Shown piece after piece: positions 16,708-24,270 of a stretch of 34,654 bases of DNA (the stretch's first letter is position 1; each line of letters starts with the position of its first letter). The notes beneath the pieces were generated by a model. It worked only from the letters and a program-made list of their open reading frames with translations, was not told where the DNA came from and ran no database searches. The position numbers and the translations under genes were made by a program. This stretch comes from an uncultured Craurococcus sp. GTDB lineage: Bacteria > Pseudomonadota > Alphaproteobacteria > Acetobacterales > Acetobacteraceae. The stretch covers positions 1 to 34,654 of the forward strand of contig CADCTD010000175.1 of NCBI GenBank assembly GCA_902805545.1. Reading direction: 5' to 3'.

Positions 16708-17444
16708 GCGCGCTGCTGCGGCTGGAGGGGATCAACTCCTTCTACGGGCCGGTGCAGGTGCATTTCGACCTGAACCTCGCGGTCGAGGCGGGACAGATCG
16801 TCTGCCTGCTCGGCGGCAATGCCAGCGGCAAGTCGACGACGATGAAGACCATCCTCGGCCTGCAACGGCCAGGCTCGGGCCGGGTCTGGTTCGACGGGGC
16901 GGAGATCACAGGCCTGCCGACGCCGCAGGTGATCCGGCGGGGGATCGGCTCGGTGCCGGAGGCGCGGCGGCTGTTTCCCGCCATGACGGTGCGCGAGAAC
17001 CTGCTGATGGGCGCCTATGCGCGGAGCGACCGCGCCGCCATCGCCAGCGACGAGGAGCGGGTGCTCGGCCTGTTCCCCCGGCTCCGGGAGCGGCTGGGGC
17101 AGCGGGCCGGGACCATGTCGGGCGGCGAGCAGCAGATGCTCGCCATGGCCCGCGCCCTGATGGGCCGGCCGAAGCTGATCTGCATGGACGAGCCGACCAT
17201 GGGGCTCTCGCCGCTCTTCGTCGATCGGGTGCTGGCGCTGATCCAGGCGATCAACCGTGAGGGGGTGACGGTGTTCATGGTGGAGCAGAATGCTAGCCTG
17301 GCGCTCGGCATCGCCCATTACGGCTATGTGTTGCAGACCGGGCGGATCGCCCTCGAGGGGCCTGCTGGCGAATTGTTGCGCGATCCGCGCATCCGCGATG
17401 CCTATCTTGGCGGGGCGGCGCGCGACGGGGAGAATGTGGGATGA
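16704..17444 (+). CDS. livF: LivF-like ABC transporter ATPase
   Basis: The 246-residue second ATPase pairs with LivG in the importer. Walker A is GGNASGKST (37–45), signature MSGGEQQ (138–144) and Walker B ending MDEP (161–164), followed by TMGLSP. The family's usual GRNGAGKTT is GGNASGKST here, which keeps all catalytic positions. The signature is intact, unlike that of LivG, so the heterodimer may have one standard and one altered ATP site. The TGA overlaps the ATG of the flavin monooxygenase gene (ATGA), which argues that transport and oxidation are produced together. Confidence 0.95.
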   Translation: MSALLRLEGINSFYGPVQVHFDLNLAVEAGQIVCLLGGNASGKSTTMKTILGLQRPGSGRVWFDGAEITGLPTPQVIRRGIGSVPEARRLFPAMTVRENLLMGAYARSDRAAIASDEERVLGLFPRLRERLGQRAGTMSGGEQQMLAMARALMGRPKLICMDEPTMGLSPLFVDRVLALIQAINREGVTVFMVEQNASLALGIAHYGYVLQTGRIALEGPAGELLRDPRIRDAYLGGAARDGENVG

Positions 17445-18469
17445 CGGCACCGAAGCGGCTCGGCTTCTTCACCCGGGTCCTCGACGAGGTCGCGCCGGCG
17501 GAGCGCTACCGGCTGGCGACCGAGCAGATCCTGCATGCCGAGCGCTGCGGCTTCGAGTCCGCCTGGGTGGCGCAGCACCATTTCCATGAGCATGAGGGCG
17601 GGTTGCCGGCGCCCTTCGTGTTCCTGGCGCAGGTCGCGGCGCGGACCCATCGCATCCGGCTGGGGACGGGGATCGTCACCCTGCCGCTCGAGCTGCCGAT
17701 CCGGGTGGCGGAGGATGCCGCGGTGCTCGACCTGGTCTCCGGCGGGCGGCTCGAGGTGGGCATCGGGCCGGGGGGCAACCTCACCGCCTTCCAGGCCTTC
17801 GGGCTCGATCCAGCGGCGCGGGGCGCGATCTTCGACGCCAATGCGGCGCTGCTGCGGACGGCCTGGGAGGGCGGGGCGCTGCCGGGCGGGGATCGGCTCT
17901 ATCCGCCGGCGCCGGGGCTCGCCGGGCGGATCTGGCAGGCGACCTTCACCGTGGAGGGGGCGCGGCGGGCCGGGGCGGCGGGGGATGGGCTGATGCTGTC
18001 GCGCACCCAGCCGCGGCCGGCGGAGGCGCCCAACCTCACCCTGGCCGACATCCAGGACCCGATGATCGACGCCTATCTCGCGGCGCTGCCGCCGGGCTGC
18101 GCGCCGCGCATCCTCGCCTCGCGCTCGGTCTTCGTCGCCGACCGGCGGGACGAGGCGTGGCGGCTGGCGGAGCAGGGGCTCGGCCGGTTCCGCGACCGGG
18201 CGATGGCACAGGGCCGCGCCACCGGGCGGGAGACGGTGCAGGAGATGGTCGCCGCCTTCGACGTGCATCTCGGCACGGCGGCGGAGGTGGTGGCCTCGCT
18301 GCAGGCGGATACGGTGCTGTCGCGGGCGACGGAGCTGGCGGTGCAGGTGCATTCCGTCGATCCGCCGCATCCCTACATCCTGCGCTCGCTGGAGCTGGTG
18401 GCGGGGCAGGTGGCGCCGGCGCTGGGCTGGGCGCCGCCGGGCGCGCTGGCCGAACGGCGGGTGGCATGA
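17441..18469 (+). CDS. Luciferase-like FMN-dependent monooxygenase (KPN_01858-like)
   Basis: A 342-residue TIM-barrel luciferase-like monooxygenase. Visible hallmarks are LGFFTRVLDEV at the N-terminus, AWVAQHHFHEHEG (about 42–53), RLGTGIVTLPLELPIRVAED and SGGRLEVGIGPGG (100–112), the flavin phosphate region. From memory it matches the putative FMN-dependent luciferase-like monooxygenase group named after KPN_01858, which travels with two CMD-domain proteins exactly as here. Such enzymes use reduced FMN and O2 on small organic substrates; no flavin reductase is present in the window. The substrate is unknown. The start overlaps the livF stop, and the stop overlaps the next start. Confidence 0.9.
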   Translation: MTAPKRLGFFTRVLDEVAPAERYRLATEQILHAERCGFESAWVAQHHFHEHEGGLPAPFVFLAQVAARTHRIRLGTGIVTLPLELPIRVAEDAAVLDLVSGGRLEVGIGPGGNLTAFQAFGLDPAARGAIFDANAALLRTAWEGGALPGGDRLYPPAPGLAGRIWQATFTVEGARRAGAAGDGLMLSRTQPRPAEAPNLTLADIQDPMIDAYLAALPPGCAPRILASRSVFVADRRDEAWRLAEQGLGRFRDRAMAQGRATGRETVQEMVAAFDVHLGTAAEVVASLQADTVLSRATELAVQVHSVDPPHPYILRSLELVAGQVAPALGWAPPGALAERRVA

Positions 18470-19056
18470 TGACGGATGTGATCGACCGCCTGGCCGGCAT
18501 CCAGCCCGGCTCGGCGCTGGATGCGGTCCGCGCCCGGCGGGCGGAGGCGCGGCGGCAGGCCCAGGCGAGCCATGACGCGCTCTTCGCCCCCGAGGCGCCG
18601 GGCGAGGTGACCCTGGAGGAGCGCCGGGCGCTGGCGGCCTATGTGTGCGGCCTGCATGGCGAGGCCGAGATCGAAGCCTTCCATGCCGAGGGGCTGGCGG
18701 CCGGGTTGCGGGCGGCCATCGCCGAGGCCGTGGCCGCGTCGGGCGGGCCGGGGCCCTTCGGCCACTATCCGCCCGGGCCCTTGAGCGCGGAGGATAGCGA
18801 GGGCCTGGTCTGGCAGCCGGACCAGGTGCTGGCGGGGCGGCTCGGGGCGCGGCTGGCGGCGGCCTGCGCGCATCTGCACATGCTGGTCCTGCATCCGCGG
18901 GACGCGGCGCCGGCCGACCTGCAGCGGCTGCTGGATGCGGGGTGGTCGACCACCGGCATCGTCACCCTGTCGCAGATCGCCGCCTTCCTCAGCTTCCAGA
19001 TCCGCACCATCCGCGGCCTTGCGGTGCTGCGGGCCAGCCTCGAGGCCGCATCATGA
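18466..19056 (+). CDS. CMD-domain protein without CXXC (Avi_7170-like)
   Basis: This 196-residue protein begins MMTDVIDRLAGIQPGSALDA and resembles the Avi_7170 group of carboxymuconolactone-decarboxylase/AhpD-fold proteins. The CXXC expected at an AhpD active site is absent. The only cysteines are Cys61 (YVCGLHG) and Cys134 (AAACAHLHMLVLHP), although nearby histidines are kept. It may therefore be a structural or regulatory partner of the next protein, or use other chemistry. The first ATG overlaps the monooxygenase stop (ATGA) and a second ATG follows directly. The conserved C-terminal segment includes WSTTGIVTLSQIAAFLSF. Confidence 0.85.
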   Translation: MMTDVIDRLAGIQPGSALDAVRARRAEARRQAQASHDALFAPEAPGEVTLEERRALAAYVCGLHGEAEIEAFHAEGLAAGLRAAIAEAVAASGGPGPFGHYPPGPLSAEDSEGLVWQPDQVLAGRLGARLAAACAHLHMLVLHPRDAAPADLQRLLDAGWSTTGIVTLSQIAAFLSFQIRTIRGLAVLRASLEAAS

Positions 19057-19649
19057 CCGATCCCGTGCTGACACCCCCGCCGCATGCGGTGCCGGCGGTC
19101 TTCACCCGCGCCCAGCTCGACTGGCTGCCCTGGCTGGAGCCGCTGGCGCCCGAGGCGCTGACGCCCCGGCACATGGCGGCGCTGGTCGATGCGGCCCGGG
19201 CCGGCTCGCCCTATTTCCGCCTGCTGGCGCGCGACCCGGCGGCGCTGGAGGCGCGTACCCGCACTGACAAAGACATCTTCTACAACACCGATGCCGGGCT
19301 GCCGCGGGCGGAGCGGGAGCTGGCCGCGGCGGCGACCTCGCGCGTCAACGGCTGCATCTACTGCGCCTCGGTGCATGCGCGCTTCGCCGCGACCTATTCG
19401 AAGCGGGTGGAGGATGTGCAGCGGCTGCTCGACGAGGGCACCGGCGCCGCGCTGGGCGAGCGGTGGGAGGCGATCGTCGCGGCCTCGGTGGCGCTGACGG
19501 CGACGCCGGTCGCCTTCGGGCCGGCGCATGTGGCGCGGTTGCGCCAGGTCGGGCTGGACGAGCTGGCGATCGCCGATGTCATTCAGTCGGCTGCCTTCTT
19601 CAACTGGGCGAACCGGCTGATGCTCTCGCTCGGCGAGCCGGCGGCATAG
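19053..19649 (+). CDS. Alkylhydroperoxidase-domain protein with CXXC (Avi_7169-like)
   Basis: The 198-residue product has the AhpD-type active site NGCIYCASVHARF, with Cys101, Cys104 and His108. It resembles the Avi_7169 alkylhydroperoxidase-domain group and is the usual companion of the preceding CMD protein and the luciferase-like monooxygenase. A thiol-peroxidase role is plausible: removing hydroperoxide formed by, or leaking from, the flavin enzyme. It is the last gene of the coupled cassette. Its start forms ATGA with the previous stop. It converges with tetR across 88 bases. Confidence 0.9.
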   Translation: MTDPVLTPPPHAVPAVFTRAQLDWLPWLEPLAPEALTPRHMAALVDAARAGSPYFRLLARDPAALEARTRTDKDIFYNTDAGLPRAERELAAAATSRVNGCIYCASVHARFAATYSKRVEDVQRLLDEGTGAALGERWEAIVAASVALTATPVAFGPAHVARLRQVGLDELAIADVIQSAAFFNWANRLMLSLGEPAA

Positions 19650-19653
19650 GGCG

Positions 19654-19679
19654 GCGCCGGGCCCCTCATCGCCGGGCGC
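19654..19679. terminator. Weak hairpin between convergent genes
   Basis: GCGCCGG (19654–19660) can pair with CCGGGCGC (19672–19679) with one bulged G. The loop is 11 bases and no T-run follows. It lies 4 bases after the cassette's last stop, in the 88-base gap before the tetR stop, and may serve as a weak or bidirectional terminator. Nothing else is seen in the gap. Confidence 0.3.
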
Positions 19680-19737
19680 GGCATTGCTCGTCCGGGGGCC
19701 ATGCGCAATGCGATGCTGCTGGCGGCACGAATGGCGG

Positions 19738-20313
19738 TCAGCGCCGCAGGCCGGCGATGAGTACATCGACCGTGCGCAGCACATTGGCCCGCCAGTCGGG
19801 GCTGTCCTGCGCGTAGCAGATGCCGACCAGGGCGCGCAGCAGCTCCGCCGCGCCGAGAGCGGGGCGCAGCTCGCCGGCCTCGACCGCCCGGTGCAGCAGG
19901 GTGCCGAGCGCCGCGCCGAGGCGGTCGAGCGAATAGGCGACCAGCTCGGACGAGTTGTGCGCGGCCATGGCGAGGGCGGCCGCCATGCCCTTCTTGGTGG
20001 CGATGAACTCGACATTGGCTGCCAGCCAGCGGCGCAACGCCTCGGTCGGGGCCGCCTCGGCCTCGAGCTGGGCGGCGAGCGCTACCAGTTGCTCCACTTC
20101 CCGCCGGTAGACGGCGTCATAGAGCGCCTCCCGCGTCGGGAAGTGGCGATAGAGCGTGCCGATGCCGAGCCCGGCCTCCCGGGCGACGGCCTCGAGGCTC
20201 GCGGTGGGGCCGCCTTGGTTGAAGACAGCGCGGGCGGCGGTCAGCAGGCGGTCGCGGTTGCGGGTGGCGTCCGCACGGGACTTTCGCCGCGTCTGAATCT
20301 GGTCCTCGCTCAT
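19738..20313 (-). CDS. TetR-family transcriptional regulator
   Basis: A 191-residue TetR repressor. The N-terminal helix-turn-helix spans about residues 25–65, with SLEAVAREAGLGIGTLYRHF as the recognition part and TREALYDAVY after it. The C-terminal ligand domain is typical in length. The ATG at 20311–20313 is preferred because MSEDQIQTRRKSRADATRNR is a normal basic N-terminal arm; an upstream extension would run through the operator region. It is divergent from the molybdenum oxidoreductase genes across 153 bases and is the natural candidate to repress both itself and them. Its effector is unknown, possibly an aldehyde or aromatic. Confidence 0.93.
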   Translation of the reverse strand: MSEDQIQTRRKSRADATRNRDRLLTAARAVFNQGGPTASLEAVAREAGLGIGTLYRHFPTREALYDAVYRREVEQLVALAAQLEAEAAPTEALRRWLAANVEFIATKKGMAAALAMAAHNSSELVAYSLDRLGAALGTLLHRAVEAGELRPALGAAELLRALVGICYAQDSPDWRANVLRTVDVLIAGLRR

Positions 20314-20338
20314 CGCCCCCGATCTGGGTCCCGCCTCT

Positions 20339-20359
20339 TGTAAACGGAGGCCACCTCCG
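20339..20359. promoter_or_regulatory. Candidate TetR operator with adjoining tetR -35
   Basis: CGGAGGCCACCTCCG (20345–20359) is an inverted repeat with 6-base arms and a 3-base spacer. It lies between tetR and paoA. A minus-strand TTTACA (20339–20344) abuts it and could be the tetR -35 element, so a repressor bound here would block tetR itself. A second hairpin lies nearer paoA (CCCCGCC 20416–20422 with GGCGGGG 20428–20434) and could sit in its 5' leader. Confidence 0.45.
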
Positions 20360-20466
20360 CATATTGCGCCGCATGAGGCCGGGGCGGCTCTGCCCGCGAC
20401 CGGCATCAGGATCCACCCCGCCGTGCTGGCGGGGGGGCAACGCCGTGGCCCTCATGGGAGATCCAC

Positions 20467-20964
20467 ATGAGCCTGTCCATCACCCTCACCGTCAACGCAG
20501 TGCCCCGGACCATCGCACTGGATGACCCACGGGTCACGCTGCTCGACCTGCTGCGGGAGCGGCTCGACCTCACCGGGACCAAGAAGGGCTGCGACCGCGG
20601 CCAATGCGGCGCCTGCACCGTGCTCGTCGACGGTCGGCGGGTGAACTCCTGCCTGGCGCTGGCGGTGAGCCATGACGGGGCGGAGGTGCTCACCATCGAG
20701 GGGCTGGCCGAGGGCGAGACCCCCCATCCGGTGCAGGCCGCCTTCATCGAGCATGACGCCTTCCAGTGCGGTTTCTGCACGCCAGGCCAGATCATGAGTG
20801 CGGTCGGGCTGATCCGCGAGGGGCAGGCGGGCGACGACCCGGAGCGGGTGCGCGAGGGGATGAGCGGCAATCTCTGCCGCTGCGGCGCCTATCAGGGCAT
20901 CACCGAGGCGGTGCTGCAGGCGCAGCGACGCCTGGCCGAGCCCGAGCAGGAGCAGGCGGCATGA
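20467..20964 (+). CDS. paoA: PaoA-like 2×[2Fe-2S] subunit of a molybdenum aldehyde oxidoreductase
   Basis: A 165-residue iron-sulfur subunit of the xanthine oxidase family. Cysteines 42, 47, 50 and 62 (GCDRGQCGAC…NSC) form the ferredoxin-type cluster. Cysteines 101, 104, 137 and 139 (QCGFC…LCRC) form the second cluster in the helical domain. GGAG at 20457–20460 is the ribosome site. Unlike E. coli PaoA there is no Tat leader (the chain begins MSLSITLTVN), so the enzyme is expected in the cytoplasm. The TGA overlaps the paoB ATG. The three-subunit order (FeS, FAD, Mo) is as in PaoABC. Confidence 0.94.
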   Translation: MSLSITLTVNAVPRTIALDDPRVTLLDLLRERLDLTGTKKGCDRGQCGACTVLVDGRRVNSCLALAVSHDGAEVLTIEGLAEGETPHPVQAAFIEHDAFQCGFCTPGQIMSAVGLIREGQAGDDPERVREGMSGNLCRCGAYQGITEAVLQAQRRLAEPEQEQAA

Positions 20965-22019
20965 ACCGGTTCGACTATATCCGCCCGGCGACGGTGGCGG
21001 AGGCCGTGGCGGCCGCGGCGGTGCCGGGCAGCGCCTATCTGGCCGCCGGGACCAACCTGCTCGACCTGATGAAGGGCGGCGTCATGCGCCCGGCACGGCT
21101 GGTCGATCTGGCGCGGGTGCCGGGGCTCGATGCGATCGAGGCATTGCCGGATGGCGGCCTGCGCATCGGCGCGCGGGTGCGCAATGCCGACCTCGCCTAT
21201 GACCCCGGCTTCGCCCGGCGCTTCCCGGCGGTGGCGGAGGCACTGCTCTCCGGCGCCTCGGCCCAGCTCCGCAATGCGGCAACCGTCGGCGGCAACCTGC
21301 TGCAGCGCACGCGATGCGCCTATTTCTACGACCCGGCCAGCGCCTGCAACAAGCGCGAGCCCGGCGCCGGCTGCGATGCGCGCGAGGGCGAGAACCGGCT
21401 GCACGCGGTGCTGGGCTGGAGCGAGCAGTGCATCGCCACCCATCCGTCGGATTTCTGCGTGCCGCTCGTCGCGCTCGGGGCTGTCGTCGAGATCGAGGGA
21501 CAGGCCGGGCGGCGCGAGGTGCCGCTCGAGGAATTCCATCGCCTGCCCGGCACGACGCCGGAGCGGGAGAGCGTGCTGGCGCCTGGCGAGCTGGTGGTGG
21601 CGGTCCGCCTGCCGGGCGAGGCGGCGGGCTTCGCCGGGCATGCGCGCTATGTGAAGCTGCGCGAGCGGACCTCCTATGCCTTCGCCGTGGTCTCCGCCGC
21701 GGCCTGCCTGCGGCTGGAGGATGGCGCCATTGCCGAGGCGCGGCTGGCGCTCGGCGGCGTCGCCGCCAAGCCCTGGCGCGTGCCGGCGGCGGAGGCGGTG
21801 CTGCAGGGCGCGCGTCCTGGGGCGGAGGCCTTCCGCCAGGCGGCGGAGGCGGCGCTGGCCGAGGCACAGCCCTCCGGCGAGAACGGATTCAAGATCGAGC
21901 TGGCGCGCCGCATCCTGGTGCGCGCCCTCACCCTGGCCGCCGCCGGCACGCCGGAGCGGCTGCCGGCCCTGCCGGCCTCTCCCCTCGCATCCCATTCCGG
22001 AGTTTCCCTCCATGGCTGA
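20961..22019 (+). CDS. paoB: PaoB-like FAD subunit with extra [4Fe-4S] cysteines
   Basis: The 352-residue FAD-binding subunit carries electrons between the Mo/FeS subunits and the acceptor. FAD-binding stretches are AAGTNLLDLM (28–37) and TVGGNLLQ (108–115). It carries the PaoB-specific cysteine insert: Cys119 (TRCAYFYD), Cys129 (ACNKR), Cys138 (GAGCDA) and Cys157 (SEQCIATHPSDFC). This insert holds a [4Fe-4S] cluster in E. coli PaoB and separates the family from plain XDH medium subunits. The start forms ATGA with paoA. The tail after about residue 335 is Pro/Ser-rich and encodes the CGGAG ribosome site for paoC, whose start overlaps the last 8 bases. Confidence 0.94.
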   Translation: MNRFDYIRPATVAEAVAAAAVPGSAYLAAGTNLLDLMKGGVMRPARLVDLARVPGLDAIEALPDGGLRIGARVRNADLAYDPGFARRFPAVAEALLSGASAQLRNAATVGGNLLQRTRCAYFYDPASACNKREPGAGCDAREGENRLHAVLGWSEQCIATHPSDFCVPLVALGAVVEIEGQAGRREVPLEEFHRLPGTTPERESVLAPGELVVAVRLPGEAAGFAGHARYVKLRERTSYAFAVVSAAACLRLEDGAIAEARLALGGVAAKPWRVPAAEAVLQGARPGAEAFRQAAEAALAEAQPSGENGFKIELARRILVRALTLAAAGTPERLPALPASPLASHSGVSLHG

Positions 22020-24270
22020 GCTCGCAGGGTCCGCGACGCATCTCCGGCACGGCTCCAGCATCGGCCAGCCGCTCACCCGGCGGGATGGGCTGCTGAAGGT
22101 CACCGGCCAGGCGCGCTACGCCGCCGACAACCATCCGCCCGGGATGTTGCATGCCGCGCTGGCGGTGAGCAGCATCGCCCGCGGCCGGGTCACCGGCCTC
22201 GATGTCGAGGCGGCGCGGGCGCATCCCGGCGTGGTCGCGGTGATGACCCCGGCGAACCGGCCGGCGCTGGCGCTGCATCCGGACGACAAGGCGAGCCCCT
22301 TCGTCTTCCGCATGGATCTGCTGCAGGACGACATGGTGCGCTATGCCGGCCAGCCGATCGCGGTGGTGATCGGCGAGACGCTGGAGGCGGCGACCGAGGG
22401 CGCCGCCTTGCTCGCCCCGCGCTATGCGGCGGAGCCGGCGCGCACCGGTCTCGATGAGGGCGAGGTTTTCATCCCGCCCATGGTCGGCATCGGTGCGCCG
22501 TCCGAGGTGCGGCATGGTGATGTGGAGGCGGGGCTGGCGGCGGCCGCGGCGCGCATCGAGGCGGTCTATGAAACGCCCGCGCAATACCACAATGCGATGG
22601 AGCCGCATGCGATCGTCGCCGCCTGGGAGGGCGACCGGCTGTCCATCGACACGCCGAGCCAGGGCCTCACTTGGGCGCGGGACCGGATTGCCGGGCTGTT
22701 CGGCATTGCGGTGGAGGATATCGAGATCCGCAGCCCCTTCCTCGGCGGCGGCTTCGGCTCCAAGGGGCTGATCGCGGGACCGCAGGTGCTCGGCATCCTC
22801 GCCGCGCGGCTGGTCGGGCGGCCGGTGAAGCTGGTGCTGCGGCGCGAGCAGATGTACGGGCCGGTCGGGCATCGCGCGCCGACGCGGCAGACGCTGCGCC
22901 TTGGCGCCGACGCGGCGGGTGGGCTGACCGCCATTCAACACCATGTGCGGACGGCAAGCAGCAGCTTCGACGACTTCTTCGAGCCGGCCGGTGGCGTGAC
23001 GCACACCCTCTATGCCAGCCCGGCCATTGTCACGACGAGCGATGCGGTGCGGCTGGACACCGGGACGCCGATGTTCATGCGGGCGCCGGGCGAGGCGAGC
23101 GGCAGCATCGCGCTGGAGGGCGCGATCGACGAGATGGCGGCCGCCTGCGGCATGGACCCGCTGGAGTTCCGCCTCAGGAACTACGCCGAGGTGGAGCCGA
23201 CGACCGGCAAGCCCTTCTCCTCCAAGGCGCTGCGCGAGTGCTATGCGCAGGGGGCGGCACGCTTCGGCTGGGCCGGGCGGCCGCTGGCGCCGCGGCAGAT
23301 GCGCGATGCGGACGGGCTGCTGGTCGGCTGGGGCGTCGGCACCGCGACCTTCCCGGCGCTGATGTTCCAGGGCCAGGCGCGGGCGGTGCTGCGCGCGGAT
23401 GGCAGCGGCGTCGTTGAGATCGGCGCCCAGGATATGGGGCAGGGGGCCTGGACGGCGCTTGCCCAGATCGCGGCGGACAGCCTTGGTCTTGGGATCGACC
23501 AGGTGGAGTTCCGGGCCGGGCATTCCGGCTTGCCCGATGCGGGTATCGCCGGCGGCTCGGCCCATACCGCGACGGCGGGCATGGCGATCCATGGCGCCGG
23601 CGCCGATGCCATCGCCCGGCTGGCAGAGCTGGCGATGGCGGACGGGCGCTCGCCGCTCTTCGGCGCCGGCAATGCGGGCGTGGTGGCGCGCGAAGGCCGG
23701 CTGCTGCGGCGCGACGACGAGAGCCGGGGCGAGACCTATGCCGAGATCCTGGCCCGTGCCGGCCTCGGCGAGATCGAGGGGCGGGGCACCGGCGCGATGG
23801 ACCCGGCGGCGCAGGAGCACTATGCGATGCACGCGCATGGCGCGGTCTTCGCCGAGGTGAAGGTCGATCCGGAGCTCGGGCAGATCCGCGCCACGCGGCT
23901 GGTCGGCGCCTTCGCTGCGGGGCGGATCATCAACCCGCGCATGGTGCAGAGCCAGTATTACGGCGGGATGATCTGGGGCGTCTCCTTCGCCCTGCACGAG
24001 GCGGCGGTCGTCGACCCGCGCTCCGGCCGGGTGATGAATGCCAATCTCGGCGAATACCACGTGCCGGTGAATGCGGACCTGCCCTCGCTCGAGGCCATCC
24101 TGGTCGAGGAGGTGGACCCGCATGTGAATGCGCTCGGCATCAAGGGCGTCGGCGAGATCGGTGTCACCGGCTCGGCCGGGGCGGTGGCCAATGCCGTCTG
24201 GCATGCGACGGGGGTGCGGGTGCGGCGTTTCCCGATCGCGGTCGAGGCGGTCGCGGGCCTTGCCGGCTAG
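22012..24270 (+). CDS. paoC: PaoC-like molybdopterin catalytic subunit
   Basis: The 752-residue catalytic subunit binds the molybdenum cofactor (probably the cytosine dinucleotide form in this family). Visible blocks are RRDGLLKVTGQARYAADN, the FLGGGFGSKG segment, MRAPGEASGS, AQDMGQGAWT and the C-terminal GVGEIGVTG with the catalytic base Glu715. Substrates of close relatives are aromatic or aliphatic aldehydes, but isoquinoline oxidases and nicotinate-type hydroxylases share the architecture. No XdhC-type maturation protein or MoCo gene is in the window. The TAG overlaps the stop codon of the convergent TauE/SafE gene at a shared CTAG. Confidence 0.93.
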   Translation: MAELAGSATHLRHGSSIGQPLTRRDGLLKVTGQARYAADNHPPGMLHAALAVSSIARGRVTGLDVEAARAHPGVVAVMTPANRPALALHPDDKASPFVFRMDLLQDDMVRYAGQPIAVVIGETLEAATEGAALLAPRYAAEPARTGLDEGEVFIPPMVGIGAPSEVRHGDVEAGLAAAAARIEAVYETPAQYHNAMEPHAIVAAWEGDRLSIDTPSQGLTWARDRIAGLFGIAVEDIEIRSPFLGGGFGSKGLIAGPQVLGILAARLVGRPVKLVLRREQMYGPVGHRAPTRQTLRLGADAAGGLTAIQHHVRTASSSFDDFFEPAGGVTHTLYASPAIVTTSDAVRLDTGTPMFMRAPGEASGSIALEGAIDEMAAACGMDPLEFRLRNYAEVEPTTGKPFSSKALRECYAQGAARFGWAGRPLAPRQMRDADGLLVGWGVGTATFPALMFQGQARAVLRADGSGVVEIGAQDMGQGAWTALAQIAADSLGLGIDQVEFRAGHSGLPDAGIAGGSAHTATAGMAIHGAGADAIARLAELAMADGRSPLFGAGNAGVVAREGRLLRRDDESRGETYAEILARAGLGEIEGRGTGAMDPAAQEHYAMHAHGAVFAEVKVDPELGQIRATRLVGAFAAGRIINPRMVQSQYYGGMIWGVSFALHEAAVVDPRSGRVMNANLGEYHVPVNADLPSLEAILVEEVDPHVNALGIKGVGEIGVTGSAGAVANAVWHATGVRVRRFPIAVEAVAGLAG

